Positions 33,977-43,493 of a stretch of DNA of 53,512 nucleotides are shown in pieces (within the stretch, counting starts at the first letter, position 1; each line of letters begins with the position of its first letter). A model generated the notes under the pieces. It searched no databases and was not told the DNA's origin. It saw only the letters and a program-made list of their open reading frames with translations. A program made the position numbers and the translations under genes. Source of the stretch: an uncultured Actinomycetes bacterium (GTDB lineage Bacteria > Actinomycetota > Actinomycetes > Mycobacteriales > Mycobacteriaceae); assembly GCA_903884065.1 (NCBI GenBank), contig CAISDL010000065.1, forward strand, positions 1-53,512. Direction: 5' to 3'.

Positions 33977-35971
33977 GTGTCCAAGCTTTCCACCGGTTTG
34001 CGTCGGGTGCTCATCGGGCAGCCCTTCCGCAGCGACAAGCTGGCCCACACGCTGCTGCCCAAGCGCATCGCCCTGCCGGTGTTCGCCTCGGATGCGATGT
34101 CGTCGGTCGCCTACGCGCCCGAGGAGATCTTCCTGGTGCTCTCCGTCGCCGGTCTGTCCGCCTACACGATGGCGCCCTGGATCGGCCTGGCCGTTGCGTT
34201 CGTGATGCTCGTCGTGGTCGCGTCCTATCGGCAGAACGTGCACGCCTACCCGTCCGGCGGCGGTGACTACGAGGTGGTGACGACCAATCTCGGTCCCACC
34301 GCCGGTTTGACGGTGGCCAGCGCCCTGCTGGTCGACTACGTGCTCACCGTCGCGGTGTCGATGGCGTCGGCGATGTCCAACATCGGCTCGGCCGTGCCGT
34401 TCATCGCCCAGCACAAGGTGATCTTCGCGGTGACCGCCATCGTGCTGCTGACGGCGATCAACCTGCGCGGCATCCGGGAGTCCGGCACCGCGTTCGCCAT
34501 TCCCACCTACGCCTTCATCGTCGGCATGTTCCTGATGCTGGCCTGGGGCTTCTTCCAGATCCACGTGCTGGGCCATCACCTGCAGGCGGAGTCGGCGGGG
34601 TTCGAACTGCAGTCCGAACACGGCGACATCATGGGATTCGCCCTGGTCTTCCTGGTGGCGCGGGCATTCTCGTCCGGCTGCGCCGCGCTGACCGGTGTGG
34701 AGGCCATCAGCAACGGAGTTCCGGCATTCCGCAAACCCAAGTCGCGCAACGCCGCCACCACCCTGGCCATGCTCGGCGGCCTTGCGGTCGTGATGTTCAT
34801 GGGCATGATCATCCTGGCCAACGAGACCGGCGCGAAGCTGGCCGAGCGGCCCGAGGAACAGCTGATCGGAGCACCGGCGGACTACCACCAGAAGACGCTG
34901 GTCGCCCAGCTCGCCGGCAGTGTGTTCCACGACTTCCCGGTCGGCCTCTACCTGATCACCGGCGTGACCGCCCTGATCCTCGTGCTGGCGGCCAACACCG
35001 CGTTCAACGGCTTCCCGGTGCTGGGGTCCATCCTGGCCCAGGACCGCTACCTGCCCCGGCAGTTGCACACCCGGGGCGACCGTCTGGCCTTCTCCAACGG
35101 CATCGTCTTCCTCGCGCTCGCCGCGATCGCCTTCATCGTCGCGTTCAACGCCGAGGTGACCCAGCTCATTCAGCTCTACATCGTGGGTGTGTTCATCTCG
35201 TTCACCCTCAGCCAGATCGGCATGGTGCGGCACTGGACCCGGTTGTTGGCCACCGAGGACGACCCCGCCGAGCGCGGCAAGATGAAGCGCGCGCGCGTCA
35301 TCAACACCATCGGGTTCATCGCTACCGGGACGGTGCTGCTCATCGTGCTGGTGACCAAGTTCCTGGCCGGGGCATGGATCGCCATCGTGGCGATGGGCGG
35401 GCTGTTCATGCTGATGAGGGCGATCAACCGGCACTACAGCAGGGTGTCCCAGGAACTGACACCGGACGAGCAGGAGCGCGGCGAGATCGTGCTGCCCAGC
35501 CGCAACCACGCGGTGGTGCTGGTGTCCAACATGCACCTGCCCACCCTGCGGGCGCTGGCTTACGCGCGGGCGACCCGCCCCGACGTGCTGGAGGCGCTGA
35601 CGGTCAACGTCGACGACGTCGAGACCCGCAAGCTCACCGCCGAGTGGGAGGACAGTGAGGTCACCGTCCCGCTGAAAGTCGTCGCCTCGCCGTACCGCGA
35701 AGTCACCGGACCGGTCGTCGAGTACATCAAACGCATCAGCAAGGAGTCCGCGCGCACGGTCGTCACCGTGTTCATTCCCGAGTATGTAGTCGGGCACTGG
35801 TGGGAACATCTGCTGCACAACCAGAGCGCGCTGCGTCTGAAGACCAGGCTCCTGTTCATCCCGAACGTGATGATGACGTCGGTTCCCTGGCAACTGAATT
35901 CGTCGATCAAGGTCCGCCAGCTCGAGGAGCAGAGCGCTCCGGGTGACGTCCGCAGGGGCTTTGTGGAGTGA
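33977..35971 (+). CDS. KimA-like potassium transporter of the APC/KUP superfamily
   Basis: This 664-residue protein has about 12 membrane helices (residues 30-490) and a cytoplasmic domain of about 170 residues, the layout of Bacillus KimA. The helix-1 motif SDAMSSVAY (Asp39, Tyr46) and the helix-3 motif DYVLTVAVS (Asp120, Tyr121, Thr124, Ser128) match the ion-binding residues I recall for KimA with a constant shift of three. K+/H+ symport is thus likely, although databases usually call this gene (Rv2690c-type) an APC permease. GTG 33977 is chosen over 33884 because of the -10 hexamer. The stop overlaps the next start (GTGA). It is divergent from ceoB. Confidence 0.85.
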   Translation: MSKLSTGLRRVLIGQPFRSDKLAHTLLPKRIALPVFASDAMSSVAYAPEEIFLVLSVAGLSAYTMAPWIGLAVAFVMLVVVASYRQNVHAYPSGGGDYEVVTTNLGPTAGLTVASALLVDYVLTVAVSMASAMSNIGSAVPFIAQHKVIFAVTAIVLLTAINLRGIRESGTAFAIPTYAFIVGMFLMLAWGFFQIHVLGHHLQAESAGFELQSEHGDIMGFALVFLVARAFSSGCAALTGVEAISNGVPAFRKPKSRNAATTLAMLGGLAVVMFMGMIILANETGAKLAERPEEQLIGAPADYHQKTLVAQLAGSVFHDFPVGLYLITGVTALILVLAANTAFNGFPVLGSILAQDRYLPRQLHTRGDRLAFSNGIVFLALAAIAFIVAFNAEVTQLIQLYIVGVFISFTLSQIGMVRHWTRLLATEDDPAERGKMKRARVINTIGFIATGTVLLIVLVTKFLAGAWIAIVAMGGLFMLMRAINRHYSRVSQELTPDEQERGEIVLPSRNHAVVLVSNMHLPTLRALAYARATRPDVLEALTVNVDDVETRKLTAEWEDSEVTVPLKVVASPYREVTGPVVEYIKRISKESARTVVTVFIPEYVVGHWWEHLLHNQSALRLKTRLLFIPNVMMTSVPWQLNSSIKVRQLEEQSAPGDVRRGFVE

Positions 35972-37155
35972 TCGAATCTGCGCCGGACGAGCTGGTGCTG
36001 GACACCGAAGCGCCGGCCAACGGCGGAAGCTGTGTGGCACGCCACGACGGTCGGGTGGTGTTCGTGCGTTACGCGCTGCCGGGGGAGCGGGTGCGGGCCC
36101 GGGTGACCGAGCAGCGGGGTTCGTACTGGCACGCCGACGCGATCGAGATTGTCCAGCCGTCGCCCGACCGGATTGCGCCGCTGTGCCCGGTGGCGGGTGT
36201 GGACGGGGCCGGATGCTGCGACCTCGCCTTCGCCGAGCCGCAGGCAGCCCGCGTCCTCAAGGGCGCTGTCGTGGCCAATCAGCTTGCCCACCTGGGCGAT
36301 TTCCAGTGGGAGGGATCAGCCGAACCGGTGGGATCCGGCGAGCCGGTCGGGTGGCGCACCCGGGTCCAGCTAGACGTGGGTCCCGACGGCCGTGCCGGTC
36401 TGCACCGCTACCACAGCACCGAGTTGGTGACCGATCTGCGCTGCGGGCAACTGCCCGACGGCATGCTCGACGGCCTCGACGGGCCGCGGTGGCGCCCCGG
36501 CGACCGGTTGCTGGTCGTGCTTGATGACGACGGCCGCCGGCACGTGCGCAGCGCGGCCGCCGACCGACGCGACAGCACGATGGTCGAAGGCGGGCCGACC
36601 ACGGTTCAGCGGGTGGGAGAACGGGTCTGGCGGCTGCCGGTGACCGCGTTCTGGCAGTCGCACCGCGAGGCGGCGGCCGGTTACAGCGCCCTGGTGCACC
36701 AGTGGCTGGGTGGTTCGGGGGCGCGCCGTGCCTGGGACCTCTACGGCGGCGCCGGTCTGTTCGCCGCTGCGTTGGCCGAGGTGGTGGGGGACAACGGTCA
36801 GGTGCTCACCGTGGACACCGCGCGCAGCGCCTCGGGGGCGGCGCGCGCCGCGTTGGCCGACCTGCCGGTGCGGGTGGTGTCGGAGTCGGTGCGCCGGTTT
36901 CTCGCCGGCAAGCCCCGAGGAGCCGATGTGGCGTTGCTCGACCCGCCTCGCGCCGGTGCCGGCCGGGAGGTCATCGAGTTGGTTTCCGAGGCAGGCGTGG
37001 CACAGGTGGTTCACATCGGTTGCGAGGCCGCGTCATTCGCGCGGGATATCGGCCTCTACCGTTCCCGCGGCTACCGGGTCGCCGAGATCCGGGTGTTCGA
37101 CGCATTCCCGCTGACCCATCACGTGGAGTGCTTCGCACTGCTCACCCGCCAGTAG
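35968..37155 (+). CDS. TRAM-domain class I SAM-dependent RNA methyltransferase (Rv2689c-type)
   Basis: This 395-residue protein belongs to the TrmA/RumA family of 5-methyluridine RNA methyltransferases. An N-terminal TRAM domain (about 8-60) is followed by a methyltransferase domain (about 215-395). Motifs include FWQSH, DLYGGAGLF (SAM binding, about 252), LLDPPRAGAG (about 325) and HIGCEAASFARD, whose cysteine is the probable nucleophile. The segment with CPVAG...GCCD may hold an iron-sulfur cluster. The exact RNA target is not known. GTG 35968 overlaps the transporter stop, so translation is coupled. Confidence 0.9.
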   Translation: MIESAPDELVLDTEAPANGGSCVARHDGRVVFVRYALPGERVRARVTEQRGSYWHADAIEIVQPSPDRIAPLCPVAGVDGAGCCDLAFAEPQAARVLKGAVVANQLAHLGDFQWEGSAEPVGSGEPVGWRTRVQLDVGPDGRAGLHRYHSTELVTDLRCGQLPDGMLDGLDGPRWRPGDRLLVVLDDDGRRHVRSAAADRRDSTMVEGGPTTVQRVGERVWRLPVTAFWQSHREAAAGYSALVHQWLGGSGARRAWDLYGGAGLFAAALAEVVGDNGQVLTVDTARSASGAARAALADLPVRVVSESVRRFLAGKPRGADVALLDPPRAGAGREVIELVSEAGVAQVVHIGCEAASFARDIGLYRSRGYRVAEIRVFDAFPLTHHVECFALLTRQ

Positions 37156-37161
37156 CGCACG

Positions 37162-37167
37162 TACACT
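37162..37167 (+). promoter_or_regulatory. -10 element (TACACT) upstream of nhaA
   Basis: TACACT lies in the 41-nt gap before nhaA and predicts a leader of about 23 nt containing the GAGGTG ribosome binding site. Confidence 0.35.
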
Positions 37168-37196
37168 CATTTCCCCGTCGACCGCCGAGGTGACAG

Positions 37197-38531
37197 ATGG
37201 CACAGCAGGATCACGCAGACGCCCATGAGCCTCTCTTCGCCCGCGGATCGTGGTCGGAGACCCGCCGCGTCATCGGTGTGCTGCGCGAGGAAACCGTCGG
37301 CGGCGCCATTCTTCTGGCCGCGGCCGCCATCGCATTGATCTGGGCGAACTCTCCGTGGGCGGAGTCCTACAAGACTCTCACCCAGCTTCATCTCGGACGT
37401 GACGTCTTCGGCCTGCATCTGGACCTGTCGCTGGGGGCCTGGGCCGCCGACGGCCTGCTGGCGATCTTCTTCTTCGTCGTCGGACTGGAACTCAAACGGG
37501 AGTTCGTGGCCGGCGACCTCCGTGAACCGTCCCGCGCGGCCCTGCCGATCGCCGCCGCGGTGGGCGGCATGGCGGTTCCCGCCCTGATCTTCGCCGCGTT
37601 CACCTGGGGTGCCGGTGACGGCGCGGTGCGCGGCTGGGCCATTCCCACCGCCACCGACATCGCGTTCGCGGTGGCGGTGCTGGCCGTCATCTCCACGCAC
37701 CTGCCCAGCGCGCTGCGGACCTTCCTGCTGACCCTGGCGGTGGTCGACGACCTGCTCGCGATCGCCGTGATCGCGGTGTTCTACACCTCCAAGATCAACC
37801 TGCCGGCCCTGCTGCTGGCGCTGATTCCCCTGGGGCTCTTCGCCGTTGCGGTTCAGCGACGGGTTCGCAGCTGGTGGCTGCTCATCCCGCTCGCGCTGTT
37901 GACATGGGTGTTCGTCCACGAGTCGGGCATCCACGCCACCGTCGCCGGAGTGCTGCTCGGTTTCATGGTGCCGGTGGTGCGCAGTGCCAAGGCGGGAGGG
38001 CCGGAGGCCGGACCGGGACTGGCCGAGCATTTCGAGCATCTGGTGCGACCGCTGTCGGCCGGTTTCGCGGTACCGGTCTTCGCCTTCTTCGCCGCCGGCG
38101 TGACCTTCGGTGGCTATGACGGTTTCGTGACAGCGCTGCGTAACCCGGTGGCACTGGGCATCGTGTTCGGGCTGGTCGTCGGCAAGACGATCGGGGTGTT
38201 CGGCACCACCCGGTTGCTGGCGGCGTTCACCCACGCCAGCCTCGACGCATCGCTGCGCTGGATCGATGTGTTCGGGGTGGCCATGCTGGCGGGGATCGGA
38301 TTCACGGTATCGCTGCTGATCGGGGATTTGGCCTACGGGCACGAGTCGCCGCGCCAGGACGTCGTCAAGGTCGCCGTGCTGACCGGTTCGGTGCTGGCGG
38401 CATTGCTGGCCGCGGTGGTGCTGCGGGCCCGCAACCGGCACTACCGGGCTGTCTTCGACATGGAAACCGCCGATGCCGACCACGACGGCGTGCCCGACGT
38501 GTACCAGGAGAGCACCCGCCGGGATGGGTAG
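37197..38531 (+). CDS. nhaA: Na+/H+ antiporter NhaA
   Basis: NhaA exports Na+ (or Li+) in exchange for protons, which matters under alkaline or salty conditions. The 444 residues include about 12 membrane helices. The ion-binding aspartates are present: the TATDIAFA motif (the Asp133 equivalent) and VVDDLLAI (Asp163 and Asp164 equivalents of E. coli). The protein is longer than E. coli NhaA (388), because of a hydrophilic tail ending in DADHDGVPD, which resembles a calcium-binding loop. GAGG lies before ATG 37197. M. tuberculosis lacks this gene at this place. Confidence 0.95.
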   Translation: MAQQDHADAHEPLFARGSWSETRRVIGVLREETVGGAILLAAAAIALIWANSPWAESYKTLTQLHLGRDVFGLHLDLSLGAWAADGLLAIFFFVVGLELKREFVAGDLREPSRAALPIAAAVGGMAVPALIFAAFTWGAGDGAVRGWAIPTATDIAFAVAVLAVISTHLPSALRTFLLTLAVVDDLLAIAVIAVFYTSKINLPALLLALIPLGLFAVAVQRRVRSWWLLIPLALLTWVFVHESGIHATVAGVLLGFMVPVVRSAKAGGPEAGPGLAEHFEHLVRPLSAGFAVPVFAFFAAGVTFGGYDGFVTALRNPVALGIVFGLVVGKTIGVFGTTRLLAAFTHASLDASLRWIDVFGVAMLAGIGFTVSLLIGDLAYGHESPRQDVVKVAVLTGSVLAALLAAVVLRARNRHYRAVFDMETADADHDGVPDVYQESTRRDG

Positions 38532-38534
38532 ACT
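38529..38534 (+). promoter_or_regulatory. -10 element (TAGACT) for leaderless dxs
   Basis: TAGACT overlaps the nhaA stop codon and is followed by exactly 6 nt and ATG 38541. The dxs start has no Shine-Dalgarno sequence, so a leaderless promoter is likely. Confidence 0.55.
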
Positions 38535-38540
38535 GTGGCA

Positions 38541-40448
38541 ATGCTCAAACAGGTCCGCGGCCCCGCTGATCTGCAGCGTCTTTCGCAGGATCAGCTGACC
38601 GAACTGGCGGGGGAGATCCGCCAGTTCCTCGTCCACAAGGTGGCGGCCACCGGTGGGCACCTGGGGCCGAATCTCGGTGTGGTGGAGCTCACCCTGGCTC
38701 TGCACCGGGTGTTCGACTCCCCCCAGGACCCGATCATCTTCGATACCGGACATCAGTCCTACGTGCACAAGATGCTGACCGGGCGCAGCGCCGATTTCGA
38801 CACCCTGCGGTCCAAGGGCGGGCTGTCGGGCTACCCGTCGCGCGCCGAAAGCGACCACGACTGGGTGGAGTCCAGCCACGCGTCGGCGGCGCTGTCCTAC
38901 GCCGACGGGCTGTCCAAGGCGTTCGAGTTGAGTGGTCAGCGCAACCGCCACGTGGTGGCCGTCGTCGGCGACGGCGCCCTGACCGGCGGTATGTGCTGGG
39001 AGGCGCTGAACAACATCGCCGGGGCACGTCGGCCGGTGGTGATCGTCGTCAACGACAACGGCCGCAGCTACGCGCCGACCATCGGGGGTCTGGCCGAACA
39101 CCTCGCCGGCTTGCGCCTGCAACCGGCCTACGAGCGGATGCTGGAGCGCGGCCGCAGCGCGGTGCGGGCCATCCCGGTGATCGGTGAGGTCTGCTTCCAG
39201 GCCATGCACAGCGTCAAGGCCGGTATCAAGGACGCCGTCTCGCCGCAGGCGATGTTCACCGATCTGGGACTCAAGTACGTGGGGCCGATCGACGGACATG
39301 ACGAGCACGCCGTGGAGACCGCGCTTCGGCACGCCCGCGGCTACAACCGACCGGTGATCGTGCATGTGGTCACCCGCAAGGGAATGGGCTACGCGCCGGC
39401 GGAGAACGACGAGGCCGAGCAGATGCACGCCTGCGGCATCATCGATCCGGAGACCGGCCAGGCCACCAAGATCGCCGCTCCCGGATGGACGTCGGTGTTC
39501 TCCGACGCGCTGATCGCCTACGCGGGCGTGCGCCGCGACATCGTCGCCATCACCGCCGCGATGCCCGGTCCCACCGGTCTGGCCGCCTTCGGCGAGCGCT
39601 ATCCGGACCGGCTGTTCGATGTGGGCATCGCCGAGCAGCACGCCGTGACCTCGGCAGCCGGGATGGCCATGGGTGGCCTGCACCCGGTGGTGGCGATCTA
39701 TTCGACGTTCCTCAACCGGGCGTTCGACCAACTCCTGATGGACGTTGCGCTGCACAAACTTCCGGTGACCCTCGTTCTGGACCGTGCCGGGATCACCGGC
39801 AATGACGGCGCCAGCCACAACGGGATGTGGGATCTGTCGGTCCTGAACATCGTGCCCGGCATCCGGGTGGCCGCCCCGCGCGACGGCGCCCGGTTGCGTG
39901 AAGAACTCGGTGAGGCGCTCGAGGTTGACGACGGGCCGACGGTCCTGCGTTTCCCGAAAGGCGATGTGGGCGAGGATATTCCGGCGCTGGAGCGGATGTC
40001 CGGTATTGATGTGCTGGTGCGCCCGGCTGATGGACTCGCCCAGGACGTGCTGCTGGTCTCGGTGGGATCATTCGCCCCGATGGCCATCAAGGTCGCCGGC
40101 CGGCTACGCAAGCAGGGCATCGGGGTGACGGTGGTCGACCCCCGCTGGGTGTTGCCGGTGCCTGAGGCGCTCGGGCCGATGGCGCGGGCCCACAAACTGG
40201 TGGTCACCGTCGAGGACAGCGGTGTACAGGGCGGTGTCGGCTCGGCGGTCTCGGCTGCGCTGCGCGCCGCGGACATCGATGTCCCATGCCGGGATGTCGG
40301 TGTGCCGCAACGGTTCCTTGATCACGCCTCCCGCGGCGAGGTTCTCGACGAGGTCGGACTGACCGAGCAGAACGTCGCCCGCCAGGTCACCGGATGGGTG
40401 GCCGCGCTCGGAGCGATCGACGACTCGATGGCCCACCAGGTCGACTGA
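38541..40448 (+). CDS. dxs: 1-deoxy-D-xylulose-5-phosphate synthase Dxs
   Basis: Dxs condenses pyruvate and glyceraldehyde-3-phosphate with thiamine diphosphate, the first step of the non-mevalonate isoprenoid pathway. The 635 residues fit M. tuberculosis Dxs1. The thiamine-binding motif GDGALTGGM...NDNG is near residues 145-175. [12 protein letters not shown] carries the catalytic glutamate, and [10 protein letters not shown] is conserved. ATG 38541 is chosen because the homologous N-terminus (MLKQVRGP) begins there and a -10 hexamer sits 6 nt upstream; GTG 38535 is an in-frame alternative. Confidence 0.97.
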   Translation: MLKQVRGPADLQRLSQDQLTELAGEIRQFLVHKVAATGGHLGPNLGVVELTLALHRVFDSPQDPIIFDTGHQSYVHKMLTGRSADFDTLRSKGGLSGYPSRAESDHDWVESSHASAALSYADGLSKAFELSGQRNRHVVAVVGDGALTGGMCWEALNNIAGARRPVVIVVNDNGRSYAPTIGGLAEHLAGLRLQPAYERMLERGRSAVRAIPVIGEVCFQAMHSVKAGIKDAVSPQAMFTDLGLKYVGPIDGHDEHAVETALRHARGYNRPVIVHVVTRKGMGYAPAENDEAEQMHACGIIDPETGQATKIAAPGWTSVFSDALIAYAGVRRDIVAITAAMPGPTGLAAFGERYPDRLFDVGIAEQHAVTSAAGMAMGGLHPVVAIYSTFLNRAFDQLLMDVALHKLPVTLVLDRAGITGNDGASHNGMWDLSVLNIVPGIRVAAPRDGARLREELGEALEVDDGPTVLRFPKGDVGEDIPALERMSGIDVLVRPADGLAQDVLLVSVGSFAPMAIKVAGRLRKQGIGVTVVDPRWVLPVPEALGPMARAHKLVVTVEDSGVQGGVGSAVSAALRAADIDVPCRDVGVPQRFLDHASRGEVLDEVGLTEQNVARQVTGWVAALGAIDDSMAHQVD

Positions 40449-40459
40449 CGCGGCGGCGA

Positions 40460-41755
40460 TCAGGCCGGGGGTTGCTGTCCCAGCGCCCTTGCCAGGGCCG
40501 GTACCACCAGGTTGCGCTGCCACGCACGCGCACCGGCCTCGCGCAGGAAGGCATCGGTCGCGGCGTCCGCGTCGTCGGCTTCCGTCCATTCCCAGCACAG
40601 CCTTCGCACCAGTTCCGGCGAGACCAGGTTCTCGGCCGGCACCGTCACCGTTCGGGAAACCTCGGCCAGGGCTGATCGGGCCGATTCCAAGCGCAGCGCC
40701 GCCTCCGGCTTGCGTTTGGCCCACCGCACCGGAGGCGGAGGTCCGTTGAGTTGCTCGGCGGTGTCGGGGGGCTGGTCGTTGCTGCGGGCGGCCGCCAGGG
40801 CGTCCAGCCACACCTGGGCGGTGCGGCGTTGCTTGTGGCCCCCGAATATCGGCAGGGCCAGCAGTTCGTCGACCGTGGTGGGGTTGGCCGCCGCCGCGGC
40901 GATGATCGCCGAATCGGGCAGGATCCGTCCCGGCGCGATGTCGCGGCTACGTGCGATGCGGTCCCGGGCCGTCCACAGTTCGCGGACCGCCGCCAACCCC
41001 TGCTGGGAGCGGACCTTGTGGATTCCCGAGGTTTTTCGCCATCGGTCACGTCGGGTCGGTGTGCTCTCGGCGCCGCGCAGATACTCGAATTCCTCTGCCG
41101 CCCAGGCTGTTTTGTCCTGTTCGGCCAACACCGACGAGATCGCCGAACGCAACTCGATCAGGACTTCGACGTCCAGGGCCGCATAGTTCAGCCAGTCGGC
41201 GGGCAGTGGGCGCTTGGACCAGTCTGCGGCGCCGTGGCCCTTGGCCAGGCCCAGGCCCAGCAGGCGCTCCACCATCGCCGCGAGGTTGACCCGTTCGAAG
41301 CCGGCCAGTCGCCCGGCGAGTTCGGTGTCGTACAAAGCCGGCGGGCGCAGGCCGACCTCGGCCAGGCAGGGCAGATCCTGGTCGGCGGCGTGCAGGATCC
41401 ACTCGTCATCGGCCAGCACGTCGGCGAGTGGCTTGAGTGCGTCCAGTGGGCTGTCGCCGTGGTTGACCGGGTCGATCAGCACCGTTCCGGCGCCGTGGCG
41501 GCGGATCTGGATGAGATAGGCCCGGTTGGAGTACCGGAAGCCGGACGCCCGCTCTGCGTCGACGGCGAACGGACCGCTGCCACGCGCGAGTTGGTCTGCG
41601 GCCCTGGCGATCTCGTCAACCGTGATCGACACGTCGGGAACGCCCTCGGCCGGGCAGGCCAGGGGTACCGGCGGGGGCCCATCGGGTGTCGCGCCGGACT
41701 CTGGGACGTCGGCCCCATCGGGATGCGGAGTGTCGAGCCTGTCGGATTCCGGCAT
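40460..41755 (-). CDS. RNase D-like protein with HRDC domain (Rv2681-type)
   Basis: This 431-residue protein has a 3'-5' exonuclease domain (about 45-215). Its DEDDy residues appear in VDAERASGFR (Asp and Glu), HAADQDLPCL (Asp) and YAALDVEVL (Tyr and Asp). An HRDC domain follows (about 235-315), with KVRSQQGLAAVRELW. RNase D trims tRNA 3' ends and other structured RNA. It starts at ATG 41755, 1 nt after the DUF3000 stop, so both genes are probably one operon; it converges with dxs. Confidence 0.9.
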   Translation of the reverse strand: MPESDRLDTPHPDGADVPESGATPDGPPPVPLACPAEGVPDVSITVDEIARAADQLARGSGPFAVDAERASGFRYSNRAYLIQIRRHGAGTVLIDPVNHGDSPLDALKPLADVLADDEWILHAADQDLPCLAEVGLRPPALYDTELAGRLAGFERVNLAAMVERLLGLGLAKGHGAADWSKRPLPADWLNYAALDVEVLIELRSAISSVLAEQDKTAWAAEEFEYLRGAESTPTRRDRWRKTSGIHKVRSQQGLAAVRELWTARDRIARSRDIAPGRILPDSAIIAAAAANPTTVDELLALPIFGGHKQRRTAQVWLDALAAARSNDQPPDTAEQLNGPPPPVRWAKRKPEAALRLESARSALAEVSRTVTVPAENLVSPELVRRLCWEWTEADDADAATDAFLREAGARAWQRNLVVPALARALGQQPPA

Positions 41756-41756
41756 A

Positions 41757-42338
41757 TCAGGCGCGGGAACGGGAATTCAGATCGGTCACGCCCACCGGCG
41801 GCAAACCGGCCGCATGCTCGAGAACCTCGCAGAACGCCTGCACATGGGTGCCCAGGGCCGGCGTCGTGGCCGTCCATGAGGCCCGCATTTCCAACTGATG
41901 GGCCCGCGGGGGTCCGGAGATGTCGCCGTAGCGCACCGAGGTGGTCGCGGTGACCGTGCCGCCCAGGGCGGTGACGTGCTCGGAGCGGTCGGCCAGAGCG
42001 TCGACCAGCCAACTCCAGGCCACCTCGGGGAGCAGGGGATCGACCGCCTCGTGCGGGTCGAGGTCGGCCTGGATGTAGGACACCAGGCGCATCGTGCCGT
42101 CCCAGGCCTCGGCGCCGTCGGGGTCGTGCAGCAGAATCAGCCGGCCGAACGCATCGCCCTCGGAGCGCTCGGGGACGATCTCGACCTCCGGCCGTCGGAC
42201 CTCAGCGCCGAGCGCGTAGCTGTAGGGCGCGAGGCGCTGGGGCGGGCGGATCGGGCCGAGTTCGATCTCAGGCCGGACCTGGGCGGCGTTCATGGCCGCC
42301 ACGGCGTCGCGGAACGGTTTGGGCTCCGGATCGGTCAC
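41757..42338 (-). CDS. DUF3000 protein (Rv2680-type)
   Basis: This 193-residue soluble protein belongs to DUF3000, an actinobacterial family without known function. Conserved parts are [18 protein letters not shown] and [12 protein letters not shown]. The GTG start at 42338 is divergent from hemE, with about 100 nt between the start codons. The stop lies 1 nt before the RNase D-like start, so the two are coupled. Confidence 0.83.
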   Translation of the reverse strand: MTDPEPKPFRDAVAAMNAAQVRPEIELGPIRPPQRLAPYSYALGAEVRRPEVEIVPERSEGDAFGRLILLHDPDGAEAWDGTMRLVSYIQADLDPHEAVDPLLPEVAWSWLVDALADRSEHVTALGGTVTATTSVRYGDISGPPRAHQLEMRASWTATTPALGTHVQAFCEVLEHAAGLPPVGVTDLNSRSRA

Positions 42339-42443
42339 TCACACGACGGTAGCCCCATCCGGCAGACCGTGCTGTCAGGCGCGCCGCGGGGGTGGCGCAC
42401 CGGGCGCCCTGTACGCGCCGCCCAACGTGGCAGCATGGTGCCG

Positions 42444-43493
42444 ATGAGCACCCGTCGCCACCTGCCCGAGGCGCCCTACCTGGCCGCCGCCACCGGCCGC
42501 GCACCGCGCCGCATCCCGGTCTGGTTCATGCGTCAGGCCGGCCGCTCGCTGCCGGAATACCGGGCGCTGCGCGCCAAGAACACGATGATGCAGGCCTGCT
42601 TCGACCCCGAGCTGATCTGCGAGATCACCCTGCAGCCGGTCCGGCGGCACGACGTCGACGCGGCGATCCTGTTCTCCGACATCGTCGTGCCGTTGCGCGG
42701 TGCGGGGGTGGATCTGGACATCGTGCCCGACGTCGGCCCGGTGATCGCGAGCCCGGTCCGAACCCACGCCGACGTGCTGGCGCTGAAAGGCCTTGAGCTG
42801 CAAGGAGTGAGTGCGGTGCAGGATGCTGTCGGCATGCTCGTCGACGCACTGGGCGAGGTGCCGTTGATCGGTTTCGCCGGCGCACCGTTCACCATGGCGT
42901 CCTACCTGATCGAAGGCGGCCCCAGCAAGCTGCATGAGCGCACCAAGACGATGATGTTCGCCGATTCGTCGACGTGGCACGCACTGATGGAGGTGCTCGC
43001 CGACCTGACCATCGACTTCCTGCGCGTCCAGCTCGAGGCGGGGGTCGACGCCATTCAGCTGTTCGATTCCTGGGCGGGCACGCTGTCGCTGGCCGACTAC
43101 CGCGCCTACGTGCTGCCGCACAGCGCGCGGGTGTTCGCCGCCCTCGCGGGCTACGGCGTGCCGATGACGCATTTCGGCGTCAACACCGGCGAGCTTCTCG
43201 GTGCGATGGGCCAGGCCGGGGCCACCGTGGTGGGGGTGGACTGGCGGACCTCCCTGGCCGATGCCGCGGTCCGGATCGGGCCCGGCAAGGCGCTGCAGGG
43301 CAACCTCGATCCGGTGGTGTTGCTGTCCGGCTGGCCGGCGATCGAGAAGACCGCCCGCGCCGTGGTCGACGACGGGCGCCTTGCTCTCGACGTCGGGGCC
43401 ACCGGACACATCTTCAACCTCGGTCACGGTGTGCTGCCGCCCACCGACCCGCAGATGCTCACCGATCTGGTGGGCTTGGTGCATTCGCTGTGA
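42444..43493 (+). CDS. hemE: Uroporphyrinogen decarboxylase HemE
   Basis: HemE decarboxylates the four acetate groups of uroporphyrinogen III to give coproporphyrinogen III. The 349 residues include the substrate-binding [12 protein letters not shown] (about 26-37), FSDIVVPL with a key Asp, and the C-terminal HFGVNTGE. I chose ATG 42444 (MSTRRHLP), as in M. tuberculosis; ATG 42435 is nearby and in frame. The stop overlaps the hemY start in GTGA. Confidence 0.96.
   Translation: MSTRRHLPEAPYLAAATGRAPRRIPVWFMRQAGRSLPEYRALRAKNTMMQACFDPELICEITLQPVRRHDVDAAILFSDIVVPLRGAGVDLDIVPDVGPVIASPVRTHADVLALKGLELQGVSAVQDAVGMLVDALGEVPLIGFAGAPFTMASYLIEGGPSKLHERTKTMMFADSSTWHALMEVLADLTIDFLRVQLEAGVDAIQLFDSWAGTLSLADYRAYVLPHSARVFAALAGYGVPMTHFGVNTGELLGAMGQAGATVVGVDWRTSLADAAVRIGPGKALQGNLDPVVLLSGWPAIEKTARAVVDDGRLALDVGATGHIFNLGHGVLPPTDPQMLTDLVGLVHSL

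Noticed and set aside
33962..36040. 692-residue minus-strand frame opposite the KimA-like gene
   Set aside because: It is the complement of a clear membrane transporter, has implausible His/Gln/Asp composition and no motif.
37167..39818. 883-residue open frame on the minus strand opposite nhaA and dxs
   Set aside because: It runs antiparallel to two well-recognised genes, has a biased Arg/His/Gln composition and no domain. It is an effect of high GC content.
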